A model generated the notes under the pieces. That model was not told the DNA's origin and did no database searches. It saw only the letters and a list, made by a program, of their open reading frames with translations. A DNA stretch of 33,082 bases from assembly GCA_003235575.1 (NCBI GenBank), contig QJVW01000021.1, forward strand, positions 1 to 33,082, read 5' to 3'. A program made the position numbers and the translations under genes. Below, piece by piece: positions 21,836 through 31,030 of the stretch. Every line of letters begins with the position of its first letter. Positions within the stretch are counted from its first letter, which is position 1. Origin of the DNA: Candidatus Eiseniibacteriota bacterium. GTDB lineage: Bacteria; Eisenbacteria; RBG-16-71-46; SZUA-252.

Positions 21836-24787
21836 GTGCGCCTGATTTGGCTCGTCGTGGGAGCCTGGGTGCTCGCCGAGGCTTCGTTTGCCGCGGCGGC
21901 CCCTCCCATATTCAGCTGGCAGGAGATCGCCGCCCGCCGCGGCCAGGCGGCCGCGGCCCGGTACCGCGCGAACCTGGCCGTCGCCAAGCCGGAGGGCGTC
22001 GACCGCGTGGCGCACGTGGCCGGCACCACCGGTCGGGATAGCGTCCTCGTCATCCTGCTTCAATTCCCGGATCAACCCGCGGATACGCTGAACCATCCCC
22101 CTTCGGCCTACGACGATCTCCTCTTCAGCGTCGGCACGCATCCCAGCGGCAGCATGCGCGACTACTACCGGGAGGTCTCGCGGGGCGCCTTCGACATCTC
22201 GGGCGTCGTGACGCGCTGGTACATGGCCCCGCGGACGTATGCCGAATACACGAACGGCGCGGGCGGTTTCGGCGGGACGCCGAACAACGCGCGGCAGATG
22301 GCGCTGGACGCCCTCATCTTGGCCGACGGCGAGTACGATCTCTCCCAATTCGACCGCGACAACGACGGAACGCTGGATGCCCTCTTCATCGTGCACGCCG
22401 GACCCGGGGGCGAGGAAACCGCGGACTTCAACGACATCTGGTCCCACCAGTGGCTGCTCCCGTCGCCCTACACCTCTCCGGACGGCGTCGTGGCGTACGT
22501 GTACACCACGGAGCCGGAGGAGTGGGCTGGGATGGCGCCGCACACCACCGCGGGCGCGCTCATTTCGGTAGGCGTGTTCTGCCATGAATTCGGTCACACC
22601 CTCGGCCTGCCGGATCTCTACGACATCACCGCTTCCGCGGACGCGCACGAGGGCGTCGGCGAGTGGGATCTCATGGCGACGGGTCTCTACAATCATTACT
22701 TCGGAGCGCCGCTGGGAACGACCCCCGCCCATTTCTCCGCCTGGTCCCTGTCGCGCCTCGGATGGGTGGACCCGATCTGGGTCACGCAGGACTCGTCGGG
22801 GGTCGTCGTGCTCCCCGTGGAAACCTCCGACACCACGTTCCGTCTCTGGACCAACGGCGAGGAATCGAACGAGTACTTCCTCGTGGAGAACCGACAACCG
22901 ATCGGGTTCGACGCGGGGTTGGTCCGATCGTCCGTGGAGAGCGGCAATGGGCCCGCCCACGGGCTCATGATCTACCACGTGGACGAGGGCGTCCTCAATC
23001 AGACGGACGCGACGCACAAGCTGCTCGACGTGGAGGAGGCCGGGGGAGCCCGCATCCCCTCGGGGTTCATCGGCGAGCAGAATCTGGATGCGGCGTCGGG
23101 CGCCACCGTGTCCCAGTCCGTTTGCGGCGGACCGGTGAACGTGGTGGGGAATCGCGGCGACGCCTACGATCCGTGGCCGGGCGCCGGCGCGCAGACGAAC
23201 TTCACGAGCGAGTCGTGCCCGAACACGGATTCCTACTGCGGGAACAGGCCGTCCCAGGTCGCGGTACGCAATATCTCGGAGACGCTTGGCGCCGTGACGG
23301 CGGATTTCCTGACGACGGGCATTCTGCTCCGGCGGGAAGCGCCCGTGGCCGATGATCCGATCCTGGCCGGGACGCCCAACAACGCCAACGGCTTGTTGGA
23401 GACCGGGGAGACGGCTCGCATCCGCGTTCCGATCACGAACCTCGGCTCGAGCACGGTCGGGCCGCTTCGCGCGCGGCTCGTCTCGACGGAGCCCTATCTC
23501 GCACTCGGCACCGACTCGCTCTTCTACGGAACCTTCGCGCCGGGAGTCACCGATTCGGGCACCGCGATCCTCGCCCTCGTCACTAGTGCGCCCGATCCGG
23601 CCGGCTCGCAGCTCACGATGCAACTCAACTCCGCCGTCAACCGGGTTCTGGCGGACAGTTTCTCCGTGCTCATCGGCGTGCGAACAGGTATCTGCGAGAA
23701 TTTCGAAGGCAACGCGGTCCGCTGGTTCGGACTCCCGACCGGATGCGACAACGTGAACGAGTGGCATCGGGAGGAAGGGGCCAACAGCACCGGTTTCGGG
23801 TCCTGGGCCTGGAGGCTGGGTCCGACGGGATTCTCCGGCAGCTATGCCCCGACCGAGGATGCCCGCCTCATCAGCCCGCCGATCCGCCTTTCCGGCGTGA
23901 GCGACACGCTGCGATTCCAGCATCGGTACGACTGCGAGTTCGTGTTCGACGGCTTGTGGGTGGAAATCAGCACGAACGCCGCCGCAACCTGGACCCCGAT
24001 CACACCCGTCGGCGGTTATCCGACAGGCGATCGCTACAGCGGCACGAAGGCGGTCTTCACGGAGGCGGTCTTTCCGCTGGACGGATACTCCGGCATCGTT
24101 CAGATCGCATGGCACTTCCAGGCCCAGCCTCCGAACGGCGGTCAGGGATGGTGGATCGACGATGTGACGGTCAATGGCGACGCGCCGTGCGCGCCCGTGG
24201 ACGTCGCCGTGCAGCGATTCGAGGCCGTGGTGGCGGAGGCCGTCACGCCGCCGCGGGTTCAGCTCACGTGGGCGTTGCCCGCGGGGGTGGAGGGGACCGT
24301 TTCGGTCGAACGCGTTACGGCCCCGCTTCCACCGACGGTCGTCGTGCGGCTTCCCCGGTTCCGGGGCGAGGGGTACTTCGAGGATTCCGGTGTGTCGCCG
24401 GGCGGCATCTACGAGTACTCGCTGCGCTTGGAGCGGGACGGCCAGGCGGACGCCGTCGCGGGTCCGATCCACGTCGAAGTGCCGGCGCGGACGCCGCCCA
24501 CGGCGCCTCGCGTCTTCGCGCTGGCGCCGGTTCGGCCCAATCCGTTCCGACCCAACGCGACGCTCTCGGTCTCCCTGGACCAGGACGGACCGTTCGTGGT
24601 ACGCATGTACCGTGCGGACGGGTCGATCGTGCGCACCATGCGATTCGCGTCGCGCCCGGCGGGAGTACACCAGATATCCTGGGACGGCCGCGACGACCGT
24701 GGCCGCGCGGCATCCGCCGGTCTCTATTTTGTCGAACTGAGGTTCGGGAATCGAACCCGCGTCCAGAAGGCGGTCCTATTACGATGA
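21836..24787 (+). CDS. Secreted M6-family metalloprotease with FlgD-like Ig C-terminus
   Basis: 983 aa from GTG 21836, with GGAAGGAG (21821-21828) 7 nt upstream and a signal peptide to about residue 22. The frame is open much further upstream, but that part lies over the glycosyltransferase gene. The zinc motif HEFGHTLGLPD (His250, Glu251, His254, Asp260) fits HExxHxxGxxD of the immune-inhibitor-A (M6) peptidases, and YREVSRGAFDISG is the usual upstream block. Later come an Ig-like repeat, a jelly-roll/MAM-like section (GICENFEGN...), and from about residue 895 a FlgD-like Ig domain (RPNPFRPNATLSVSL; WDGRDDRGRAASAGLYFVEL). Such terminal domains in FCB-type bacteria are linked with surface sorting. 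Confidence 0.93.
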   Translation: MRLIWLVVGAWVLAEASFAAAAPPIFSWQEIAARRGQAAAARYRANLAVAKPEGVDRVAHVAGTTGRDSVLVILLQFPDQPADTLNHPPSAYDDLLFSVGTHPSGSMRDYYREVSRGAFDISGVVTRWYMAPRTYAEYTNGAGGFGGTPNNARQMALDALILADGEYDLSQFDRDNDGTLDALFIVHAGPGGEETADFNDIWSHQWLLPSPYTSPDGVVAYVYTTEPEEWAGMAPHTTAGALISVGVFCHEFGHTLGLPDLYDITASADAHEGVGEWDLMATGLYNHYFGAPLGTTPAHFSAWSLSRLGWVDPIWVTQDSSGVVVLPVETSDTTFRLWTNGEESNEYFLVENRQPIGFDAGLVRSSVESGNGPAHGLMIYHVDEGVLNQTDATHKLLDVEEAGGARIPSGFIGEQNLDAASGATVSQSVCGGPVNVVGNRGDAYDPWPGAGAQTNFTSESCPNTDSYCGNRPSQVAVRNISETLGAVTADFLTTGILLRREAPVADDPILAGTPNNANGLLETGETARIRVPITNLGSSTVGPLRARLVSTEPYLALGTDSLFYGTFAPGVTDSGTAILALVTSAPDPAGSQLTMQLNSAVNRVLADSFSVLIGVRTGICENFEGNAVRWFGLPTGCDNVNEWHREEGANSTGFGSWAWRLGPTGFSGSYAPTEDARLISPPIRLSGVSDTLRFQHRYDCEFVFDGLWVEISTNAAATWTPITPVGGYPTGDRYSGTKAVFTEAVFPLDGYSGIVQIAWHFQAQPPNGGQGWWIDDVTVNGDAPCAPVDVAVQRFEAVVAEAVTPPRVQLTWALPAGVEGTVSVERVTAPLPPTVVVRLPRFRGEGYFEDSGVSPGGIYEYSLRLERDGQADAVAGPIHVEVPARTPPTAPRVFALAPVRPNPFRPNATLSVSLDQDGPFVVRMYRADGSIVRTMRFASRPAGVHQISWDGRDDRGRAASAGLYFVELRFGNRTRVQKAVLLR

Positions 24788-25290
24788 GTTCCACGACGAC
24801 CCGGTTGGACGGCCCCCTCGTCTACCTGGAGACGCCCGGGCCGGAGCACTTGCCCACGATTTGGAAGGTTTATCTCGACGCCCCCGACTACTTCGAGGCG
24901 ATCCTCGGCACCAAGGACTTCGATCCCGTGTCGATCGAGATGCTCTACGAGGAGGCTCTGTCGGACGACAACCGATACTACTTCGCCGTCCGAAGGATCG
25001 ATTCGAAGGCGTTGATCGGCACGCTGGAGATCGAAGTCGGCACCGAGGAACTGCCGGCGACGCTCCGTGGACTGGTGCTCTCGCAGGCCGAACGCGGCCG
25101 CGGCTACGGCCGCGCGGCGCTGGAGCTGGCGGAGCAGTTCCTGGTGGACGAATTCGGCGTACGATCGTTGGCCGCCGACCTGCCGGCCGGATACGACGAC
25201 GGGCAGCGGTTCCTGGAGGCGATGAAGTTTCGGGAGCGACGGCTGCGGTCCGGAGAGGTGCGCTGGGTCAAGCGGTTGGATTCGGAGTAG
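24784..25290 (+). CDS. GNAT-family N-acetyltransferase
   Basis: 168 aa. ATG 24784 overlaps the protease stop (ATGA), so it is coupled to that gene. The acetyl-CoA-binding motif A is QAERGRGYGRAALELAEQFL (residues 101-120), preceded by the strand of RGLVLS, as in RimJ/RimL-type enzymes. ALIGTLEIEVG forms the central strands. It would transfer an acetyl group from acetyl-CoA to an amine on a protein or small molecule; the acceptor is unknown. Its last 23 bases overlap the convergent hybrid-kinase gene. Confidence 0.85.
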   Translation: MSSTTTRLDGPLVYLETPGPEHLPTIWKVYLDAPDYFEAILGTKDFDPVSIEMLYEEALSDDNRYYFAVRRIDSKALIGTLEIEVGTEELPATLRGLVLSQAERGRGYGRAALELAEQFLVDEFGVRSLAADLPAGYDDGQRFLEAMKFRERRLRSGEVRWVKRLDSE

Positions 25291-27622
25291 CCCCGGGCGC
25301 CGCGATCGCCCGGTTCACGCGCGTCACCAGATCCTCGAGATCGAACGGTTTGTTCACCACGAGGTTCACGCCGTGACTCGCGACCATCTCCTCGCTGATC
25401 GTCGTGCCCCATCCCGTGACGAGTCCGAGGATGATTTCGGGCGCCCCCTCGCTGCGAATGACCCGCGCCAGTTCCCAACCGCTCACGTCGGCCATGCCCA
25501 GATCGGTGAGCACGGCGTCGTAGCGCCCCTCGCGGAAGCGGGCGAGTCCCTCGGTCCCGGATGACGCGGTGACGATTTCGTGCCCGGCGCGCTCCAGGGC
25601 GTCGCGCAGCACCTCGAGCAGTTCCCGCTCGTCGTCCACGACCAAGAGACGCGCGCGGAACGGCGCGCGGACCTGCACGACGGAGCGCTCCGCCGGCTCC
25701 GCCAGTTCCGTGGCCGGGAAGCGCATGCGAATCGTCGTTCCCTCGCCCGGGGCCGTATCGACTTCCACCGTGCCGCGGTGTCGCGACACGATGCCGTACA
25801 CCATCGCGAGTCCCAGCCCGGTTCCACCCTGCCCCTTCGTCGTGTAGAACGGCTCGAACATGCGGGAACGAACCTCCTCGTTCATGCCGATGCCGTCGTC
25901 GGTGACTTCCAGGATCGATTCGCCACCCTCGGTCCGGCAGCCGATCACGATGCTGCCACCGGCCGGAAGGGCGTCGACCGAATTGAAAATGAGATTGGTC
26001 AGCGCCTCGCGGATCTCGGCGCGGGATCCCAGGATCGGCCGCGGATCCTCGATGCGGACCTGAACCTCCACCGTGCCGCCGTGGCGCTTCGTCTCGGTCT
26101 CCCACCGGCCGCGCGTCAACTCGACGACTTCCTCCGCCACGCACGGTAGGTCCAGCGACTCCTGTTCCTGGTCCTCCCGGACCCGGCTGAACTGCTGAAT
26201 GCGCCGCACGGCTCCGCCGCCATCCATGGCCGCTTGGCGGACGACGTTCAATCCGGCGATCATCTCCGGGTCCTGCGTCTTCATGAGAAGGAGTTGCGTG
26301 CGCCCCGTGATGATGCCCAGGACGTTGTTGAAATCGTGCGCCACGCCCGACGCCAACTCGCCCAGCGCGCGGAGCTTTTCTCCGCGGACGAGTCGTTCCT
26401 GCAGATCGCGCATCGCGGAGACGTCCGATAGGAGCAACATGCAGGCGGGCTCGTTTTGGAACACAAGGGACGCGGCCTGCAGCTCGGCGTGGACGAGGCG
26501 GCCGCCGGCGTGCACGACGTCCACGGGCTGCTGCGAGCCGGCGCGCTCGGGATGTTCGATCGCCGCCGTCACGAATTCGCGCGCCTCCGGCGCGAACAGA
26601 TCGAGGACGGTGAAGCCCTTCGCCCGAAGTTCGTCCTGGCTCCGACCGCTCATACGTTCCAGGGCAGGATTGGCGAAGACGATCCTGCCGGAGGTGATGA
26701 TCAGAATTCCCTGTGGCGCGCTTTCCACCAGGACGCGGTACTTCGCCTCGGACTCCCCGAGCGCGTGGGTCCTCGCCTCCACCGCGGCTTCCAGGGTCTG
26801 ATTCAGGCGCGCCAAATGCTCGCGGCTCTCCAGCACCTCCGCCTGCTGATGCTGCACCTCCGCGGCCATGTGATCGAAGTGCCAGGCCAGGGTCTCGAGC
26901 TCGTCGCCGGACTGGAGCTGGACGCGTTGCGAGTAATCGCCCTTCGCGATGGCGCGTGTCGCCGTCACGAGACGCTGGATCGGCCGGGTGATGCCCCCGG
27001 CGGCCGCCCGCGCGGCCAGCAAACAGAGGATGGCCGCCAGGACGGCCGCCAAGATGAGGTTCTGCGTGAGGGCCGCCACCTCCCGATCCACACTCTCCAT
27101 GGAGAGGCCGATGCGCACGGTGCCCCACTTCACGGCGTACCCGTCGACATACACCGGCTGGAGGATTTCCAGGATCCGAGGATCGTTCGCGCGCGCAGGA
27201 GAAACGATGCGGGACGTCTCCTCGCGCGCGGCGTGCGCGGCGAAGTCCGCCGTGTCCCGGGGGGGATTGCCGAACAGGTTTTCGTAGCGGCTGTCGGCCG
27301 CGATCATCCCTTCCTTGTCATAGATGACGACGTACGCGATCTCGCTGCCCGCCTGGGAGCGGCTCGCGGCTTGGTTCAAGGCGACGTAGTTGTACGAGAG
27401 GAGCGAGGGGGTGGACAGCCAGGCGATGCTGCGGGCGACCGCGAACCCGCGCTTGCGCGTCTCGCGTTGCAAGGAGCTGGACTCGCTGCGCACGATGAAC
27501 GTGACGGCGATGCCGACCAAGCCGACGACGATGACGGCGAACGTGAGGAAGATCCGCGCCTGGAGCCCTCTCCAGAACGGGATCGGTCGCTCAGCGGGCG
27601 GCGTGTCGGGTCGCGTGGCCAT
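25268..27622 (-). CDS. Hybrid sensor histidine kinase with PAS and receiver domains
   Basis: 784 aa inner-membrane signalling protein. Order: TM1 (about 21-45), periplasmic sensor of about 140 residues, TM2 (188-208), HAMP (208-262), coiled coil, PAS (290-405), HisKA with ELASGVAHDFNNVLG (phosphoacceptor His429), HATPase (DDGIGMNEE as N/G1 region, GGTGLGLAMVYGIV as G2), and a C-terminal receiver with VVDDERE and phosphoacceptor Asp707 (LTDLGMADVSGWEL). The HDFNN form of the H-box is typical of NtrB-like (HPK4) kinases. Its start lies inside the end of the upstream solute-binding-protein gene, which suggests joint function. No separate response regulator is nearby, so output is by phosphorelay to an unlinked partner. 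Confidence 0.93.
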   Translation of the reverse strand: MATRPDTPPAERPIPFWRGLQARIFLTFAVIVVGLVGIAVTFIVRSESSSLQRETRKRGFAVARSIAWLSTPSLLSYNYVALNQAASRSQAGSEIAYVVIYDKEGMIAADSRYENLFGNPPRDTADFAAHAAREETSRIVSPARANDPRILEILQPVYVDGYAVKWGTVRIGLSMESVDREVAALTQNLILAAVLAAILCLLAARAAAGGITRPIQRLVTATRAIAKGDYSQRVQLQSGDELETLAWHFDHMAAEVQHQQAEVLESREHLARLNQTLEAAVEARTHALGESEAKYRVLVESAPQGILIITSGRIVFANPALERMSGRSQDELRAKGFTVLDLFAPEAREFVTAAIEHPERAGSQQPVDVVHAGGRLVHAELQAASLVFQNEPACMLLLSDVSAMRDLQERLVRGEKLRALGELASGVAHDFNNVLGIITGRTQLLLMKTQDPEMIAGLNVVRQAAMDGGGAVRRIQQFSRVREDQEQESLDLPCVAEEVVELTRGRWETETKRHGGTVEVQVRIEDPRPILGSRAEIREALTNLIFNSVDALPAGGSIVIGCRTEGGESILEVTDDGIGMNEEVRSRMFEPFYTTKGQGGTGLGLAMVYGIVSRHRGTVEVDTAPGEGTTIRMRFPATELAEPAERSVVQVRAPFRARLLVVDDERELLEVLRDALERAGHEIVTASSGTEGLARFREGRYDAVLTDLGMADVSGWELARVIRSEGAPEIILGLVTGWGTTISEEMVASHGVNLVVNKPFDLEDLVTRVNRAIAAPGATPNPTA

Positions 27623-29288
27623 CCGTGGTCTCGATGAAGTGGAGCTTTTCCATCGCGAGGGTCGAGATACCCAGGGGGTTCATCTCCAAGCCCGCGACGT
27701 TGTCCCGCATTCCAATGAAGCTCGCCGTGTAGTAGAGCGGAACGAAGGGGGCGTCGTGCACCGTTTGAATCTCGGCATCGCGGTAGCACGCGGCCCGGAC
27801 GGCCGAGTCGCGCGTGCCGCGAGCGCACTCGAGGAGCGAATCGACGCGCGCCGAGGCGTACTCGAAGTAGTTCGTGCTGCTCTTCGAATAGGCGAGACTA
27901 CGAAGGAACGATTCCGGGTCCGGGATGTCCGCGATCCAGGCCAGTCCGAACATGGCCGCCTTGCGCTGCGTGATCGCATGGTCGAGCACCATCCAGGATT
28001 CGTACCGAGGCTTCAGGGTGATGCCCGCTTCCGCCAGCGACCGCACCATCACGGAATCGACCAAACGCCCCTTCGCGCTGCTGATGCTCGTCCAGTACGT
28101 GATCGGGGGGAGCGGATGGGAGGGCCCGTAGCCGGCCGCGGCCAGGAGCGCCCTCGCGGTCGCAACGTCGCGCTCTGGGATCTTTCCCGCCGGCGAGTAA
28201 CCGGGAATCCCAGGCGGCAGCACGCCGAGCGCCATGGTCTTGCCCTCCGGCCGTACCCGCAGCATGCCTTCGCGATCGATGGCGAGCGCCACGGCGCGAC
28301 GCACGCGAACGTCGTCGAGCGGGGGTTTGGTGGCGTTCATGCCGATGAACGAGAGGCTCAGATCCTGCCACCGGAGCACCACGAGGCCGGGACGCGCGCG
28401 GAATTCCTCGATTCGGTGGGACGGCAGGATGCTCAGTGTGGCGTGGCCGTCGAGGAGCGCGTTCGCGCCCGCCTCGCTGACATCGCCGGGCGGCGCGAAG
28501 AAGATCAGCGAATCGATGGCCGGCCGGCCCATGAAGTAGTCGTCGCTGGCCGCCAGGGTGATCGAGCGCTCGGGCTCCCGTCGCACGAAGCGATAGGGAC
28601 CCGTTCCGACGGGGTGCGACTCCAACCCGCCCGGTCCATACCGCTCCAGGACTTCTTTCGGGACGGCGCTCGTCTGGTCGAGGGCCAGGGCGTGGAGCAG
28701 CGACTCGTACGGACGTCGGAGGGAGATTTCCAGGCGGTAGCGGTCCAGCGCGCGGATTCCCGAAATCGTATCCGCCTTGCCGGCCACGAATTCGGGAACG
28801 CCGGCGATCGCATCGAGGTACGTCGCGGCGAGGCCCTCCGAGCGGAAGGGCTCTTGGAAGAGCCGCGTGAGGCTGTAGACGAAGTCGGCCGCGGTCACCT
28901 CTCGGCCGTTGTGGAACCGAACGCCGGGGCGGATCTCGAACACGTACCGGCGCCCATCTCTGGAGATGATCCAACTCTCGGCCGCCTGCGGCGTCGGCTC
29001 GAGATCGGACGTCAGCCCTACCAGGGGGCTATACACCTGGGCGATGATGCCGGCGGAGTACGAGTCGGCTGACCGCGCCGGATCGAGCGTATTGGGGTAC
29101 TCCTGGTAGAAGCGGAACGACCGCGGTTCGGTATCCGTCGCGGGAGCGCCGTCACCCCGCGCGGCCACGCCATCCCGCGATGCCGGCGGCGTTCGCAGGA
29201 CGGCGGGGAGCGCCACCGCCAACAACAGAAGTAGCACGGCCCCCAATGCGACCAGTCGTCCGCTCCGGGGGCTCGCAGGCGTATCCAT
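27591..29288 (-). CDS. Family-5 solute-binding protein (peptide/nickel ABC type), orphan
   Basis: 565 aa from ATG 29288; the frame is open 20 codons further upstream but the signal anchor (LVALGAVLLLLLAVALPAVL) starts just after Met 29288. No lipobox cysteine is visible, so it may stay anchored or be cleaved. The fold is SBP_bac_5: YQEYPNTLDPARSADSYSAG at the start, GVRFHNGREVTAADFVYSL (the family signature region), AVALAIDREGMLRV and FVPLYYTASFIGMRDNV near the end. Relatives bind oligopeptides, nickel or other solutes. No permease or ATPase is encoded nearby. The gene overlaps the hybrid-kinase start by 32 bp, so it may act as a ligand-binding partner for that sensor. Confidence 0.9.
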   Translation of the reverse strand: MDTPASPRSGRLVALGAVLLLLLAVALPAVLRTPPASRDGVAARGDGAPATDTEPRSFRFYQEYPNTLDPARSADSYSAGIIAQVYSPLVGLTSDLEPTPQAAESWIISRDGRRYVFEIRPGVRFHNGREVTAADFVYSLTRLFQEPFRSEGLAATYLDAIAGVPEFVAGKADTISGIRALDRYRLEISLRRPYESLLHALALDQTSAVPKEVLERYGPGGLESHPVGTGPYRFVRREPERSITLAASDDYFMGRPAIDSLIFFAPPGDVSEAGANALLDGHATLSILPSHRIEEFRARPGLVVLRWQDLSLSFIGMNATKPPLDDVRVRRAVALAIDREGMLRVRPEGKTMALGVLPPGIPGYSPAGKIPERDVATARALLAAAGYGPSHPLPPITYWTSISSAKGRLVDSVMVRSLAEAGITLKPRYESWMVLDHAITQRKAAMFGLAWIADIPDPESFLRSLAYSKSSTNYFEYASARVDSLLECARGTRDSAVRAACYRDAEIQTVHDAPFVPLYYTASFIGMRDNVAGLEMNPLGISTLAMEKLHFIETTDGHATRHAAR

Positions 29289-29366
29289 GCAAGATACATC
29301 GGAAGAATCGGGCGCCCACTGAAGGTGATTTTGGGCGCTTCCGGCCACGGGAGCCGGGAGAGGGAC

Positions 29367-29389
29367 AATCGCTAAGCGATTTATTTATA
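29367..29389 (-). promoter_or_regulatory. -10 like TATAAA with adjoining palindrome AATCGCTTAGCGATT
   Basis: In the 114-nt gap upstream of the binding-protein gene, the minus strand carries TATAAA (29389 to 29384), and just downstream a perfect 15-nt palindrome with 7-bp arms (29367-29381). The palindrome would cover the transcription start, a common operator position. The expected -35 region (CTGGGA at 29412 to 29407) is weak. This AT-rich patch is rare in the window. Confidence 0.4.
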
Positions 29390-29402
29390 GCGTGTTACCG
29401 GC

Positions 29403-29810
29403 CTAGTCCCAGTCCTTTTCGCGCCGGCCTTTCTTCACGTCGGAGCGCTGCCGCTTTTCCTCGAGCCGGCGCAATCGGGAGGCCCCGGTGGGCTTCGTGG
29501 GGCGGCGAGTCGGGCGCGGGCGGAGCGCGGCGGCCACGATCACGCGCAATCGCTCCACGGCCGCCTCTCGGTTCCGCGACTGCGACCGATGGTGCTGGCA
29601 AACAACGCGAATCGTGCCGTCCTCGGCAAGCCGCTTTCGGAGGGCGACACGAAGGCGTGCCTTGATCGCCGGGGGAAGCGCCGAGGCTTCCAGGTTCCAG
29701 AGCGCCTCGACACGGGTCTCCACCTTGTTGACGTTCTGCCCGCCGGGCCCGCTCGCGCGCGACGTCCGAAATCGGATCTCGCGACGCGGGACCGTGATGC
29801 CGCCGGCCAT
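29403..29810 (-). CDS. arfB: Alternative ribosome-rescue factor ArfB (YaeJ-type peptidyl-tRNA hydrolase)
   Basis: 135 aa. The N-terminal release-factor domain carries SGPGGQNVNKVETRVE, with the GGQ motif that hydrolyses peptidyl-tRNA on stalled ribosomes. It has no codon-recognition domain, and the C-terminus is a basic tail (RPRPTRRPTKPTGASRLRRL...KKGRREKDWD) that inserts into the empty mRNA channel. Length agrees with E. coli YaeJ (about 140 aa). AAGGA lies upstream of ATG 29810. It sits 26 nt after hflX, another ribosome-associated rescue factor, so the two probably share a transcript with related duties in translation stress. Confidence 0.93.
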   Translation of the reverse strand: MAGGITVPRREIRFRTSRASGPGGQNVNKVETRVEALWNLEASALPPAIKARLRVALRKRLAEDGTIRVVCQHHRSQSRNREAAVERLRVIVAAALRPRPTRRPTKPTGASRLRRLEEKRQRSDVKKGRREKDWD

Positions 29811-29836
29811 GCGCTAGCGTCCTTCGACGGGGCCGG

Positions 29837-31030
29837 TCACGCGTCCCGCGCCCCGTCCCGAAGCCGGAGGTTGATCTCCTCGCGAAGCGTGACGAGGCCC
29901 TCCCGGGTGGTCGCGGAGACGAACACGGCGCCGGGGTGCTGCGCCCGCAGTCCGAGCAGCGAGATGTCGTCGGGCAAGGCGTCGATCTTGTTGAAGACGA
30001 GAAGGCGCGGACGCTCCATCGCATGCAATCCATCCAGCACCGTGTGAACGGCGTCGATGTGGGCATCGGGGTCCGGCTCCGTGGCGTCGACGACGTGAAC
30101 CAGGAGATCGGCCTCGCCGACCTCCTCGAGGGTCGCGCGAAACGAGGCCACCAGATTCGGCGGCAGCTTGCGAATGAAGCCGACCGTGTCGGTCAGGAGC
30201 ACGCGAACCCGCCCGTCCGCGGCGATGACGCGGGTGGTGGGATCGAGCGTGGCGAACAGTTGGTTTTCGACGTAGACATGCGCGTGCGCCAGCGCGTTGA
30301 ACAACGTCGACTTTCCCGCGTTCGTGTAGCCCACGAGCGATACCTTGAAACAGTCCCGCCTCCCCTTTCGCTGCACGCGGCGCTCCCGGACGACGCCCTC
30401 GAGATCCCGCTTCAGCCGCGCGATCCGCTCGCGAATGCGCCGCCGGTCCACTTCGAGCTGGGTCTCGCCCGGCCCGCGGGTCCCGATGCCGCCGCCCAGT
30501 CGCCCCAGGTGCTCCCACATGCGGGTCAAGCGCGGCAGGAGGTATTGCAGTTGCGCGAGCTCCACCTGCAGCCGGGCCTCGCGCGTCCGCGCGCGCTTCG
30601 CGAAGATATCGAGGATGAGGGCGCTGCGGTCGATGACGCGCATCTCGAGCTGCTTCTCGAGGTTTCGATGCTGCGCGGGCGATAGATCGTCATCCAGGAG
30701 CAGGAGCCCGGCCTTTTCCTCGCGGGCCAACGCGTGGATTTCCTCGATCTTGCCCTTGCTCAGGAACGTGGCGGCCCGAACGGAACCGCGGCGCTGGACG
30801 ACCTCGCCCCGAACGGTGGCTCCGGCTGTCTCGGCCAACAGCTTCAATTCGGCCAGGGTGACGGCGCCGTGGGCGCCGCGCCCCGAACGCCCCGCGAGGA
30901 TCGCGCGTTCGGGATCGCCGGTGGGGCGTCCGGCGTCGGTCAGGCGGACGTGTCCGGTGATCGCATCGGCTTCGTGACTATGACGCGGGCGCGACTTCGA
31001 GGTCGTACGGGATGGTCGTGAGATTTTCAA
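29837..31030 (-). CDS. hflX: Ribosome-associated GTPase HflX
   Basis: About 397 aa. The N-terminal HflX domain has ERAILAGRSG, ELKLLAETAGATVRGEV and ATFLSKGKIEE. A coiled linker contains GGGIGTRGPGETQLEVDRRR, the HflX hallmark. The G domain has G1 GYTNAGKS (234-241), G3 DTVGF (281-285), G4 NKID (347-350) and G5 SAT (372-374). It splits stalled 70S ribosomes in other bacteria. The start is uncertain: the only conventional in-frame candidate is TTG 31030, which would overlap the M24 peptidase end by 53 bp, and no ATG or GTG occurs before the conserved ERAIL. The true protein may begin later at a rare codon. Confidence 0.94.
   Translation of the reverse strand: MKISRPSRTTSKSRPRHSHEADAITGHVRLTDAGRPTGDPERAILAGRSGRGAHGAVTLAELKLLAETAGATVRGEVVQRRGSVRAATFLSKGKIEEIHALAREEKAGLLLLDDDLSPAQHRNLEKQLEMRVIDRSALILDIFAKRARTREARLQVELAQLQYLLPRLTRMWEHLGRLGGGIGTRGPGETQLEVDRRRIRERIARLKRDLEGVVRERRVQRKGRRDCFKVSLVGYTNAGKSTLFNALAHAHVYVENQLFATLDPTTRVIAADGRVRVLLTDTVGFIRKLPPNLVASFRATLEEVGEADLLVHVVDATEPDPDAHIDAVHTVLDGLHAMERPRLLVFNKIDALPDDISLLGLRAQHPGAVFVSATTREGLVTLREEINLRLRDGARDA

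Noticed and set aside
21788-24670. Very long open frame on the minus strand opposite the metalloprotease
   Set aside because: Composition is that of an antisense shadow in GC-rich DNA (Arg, His, Val, Asp-rich, no domain), while the plus strand encodes a recognisable M6 protease.
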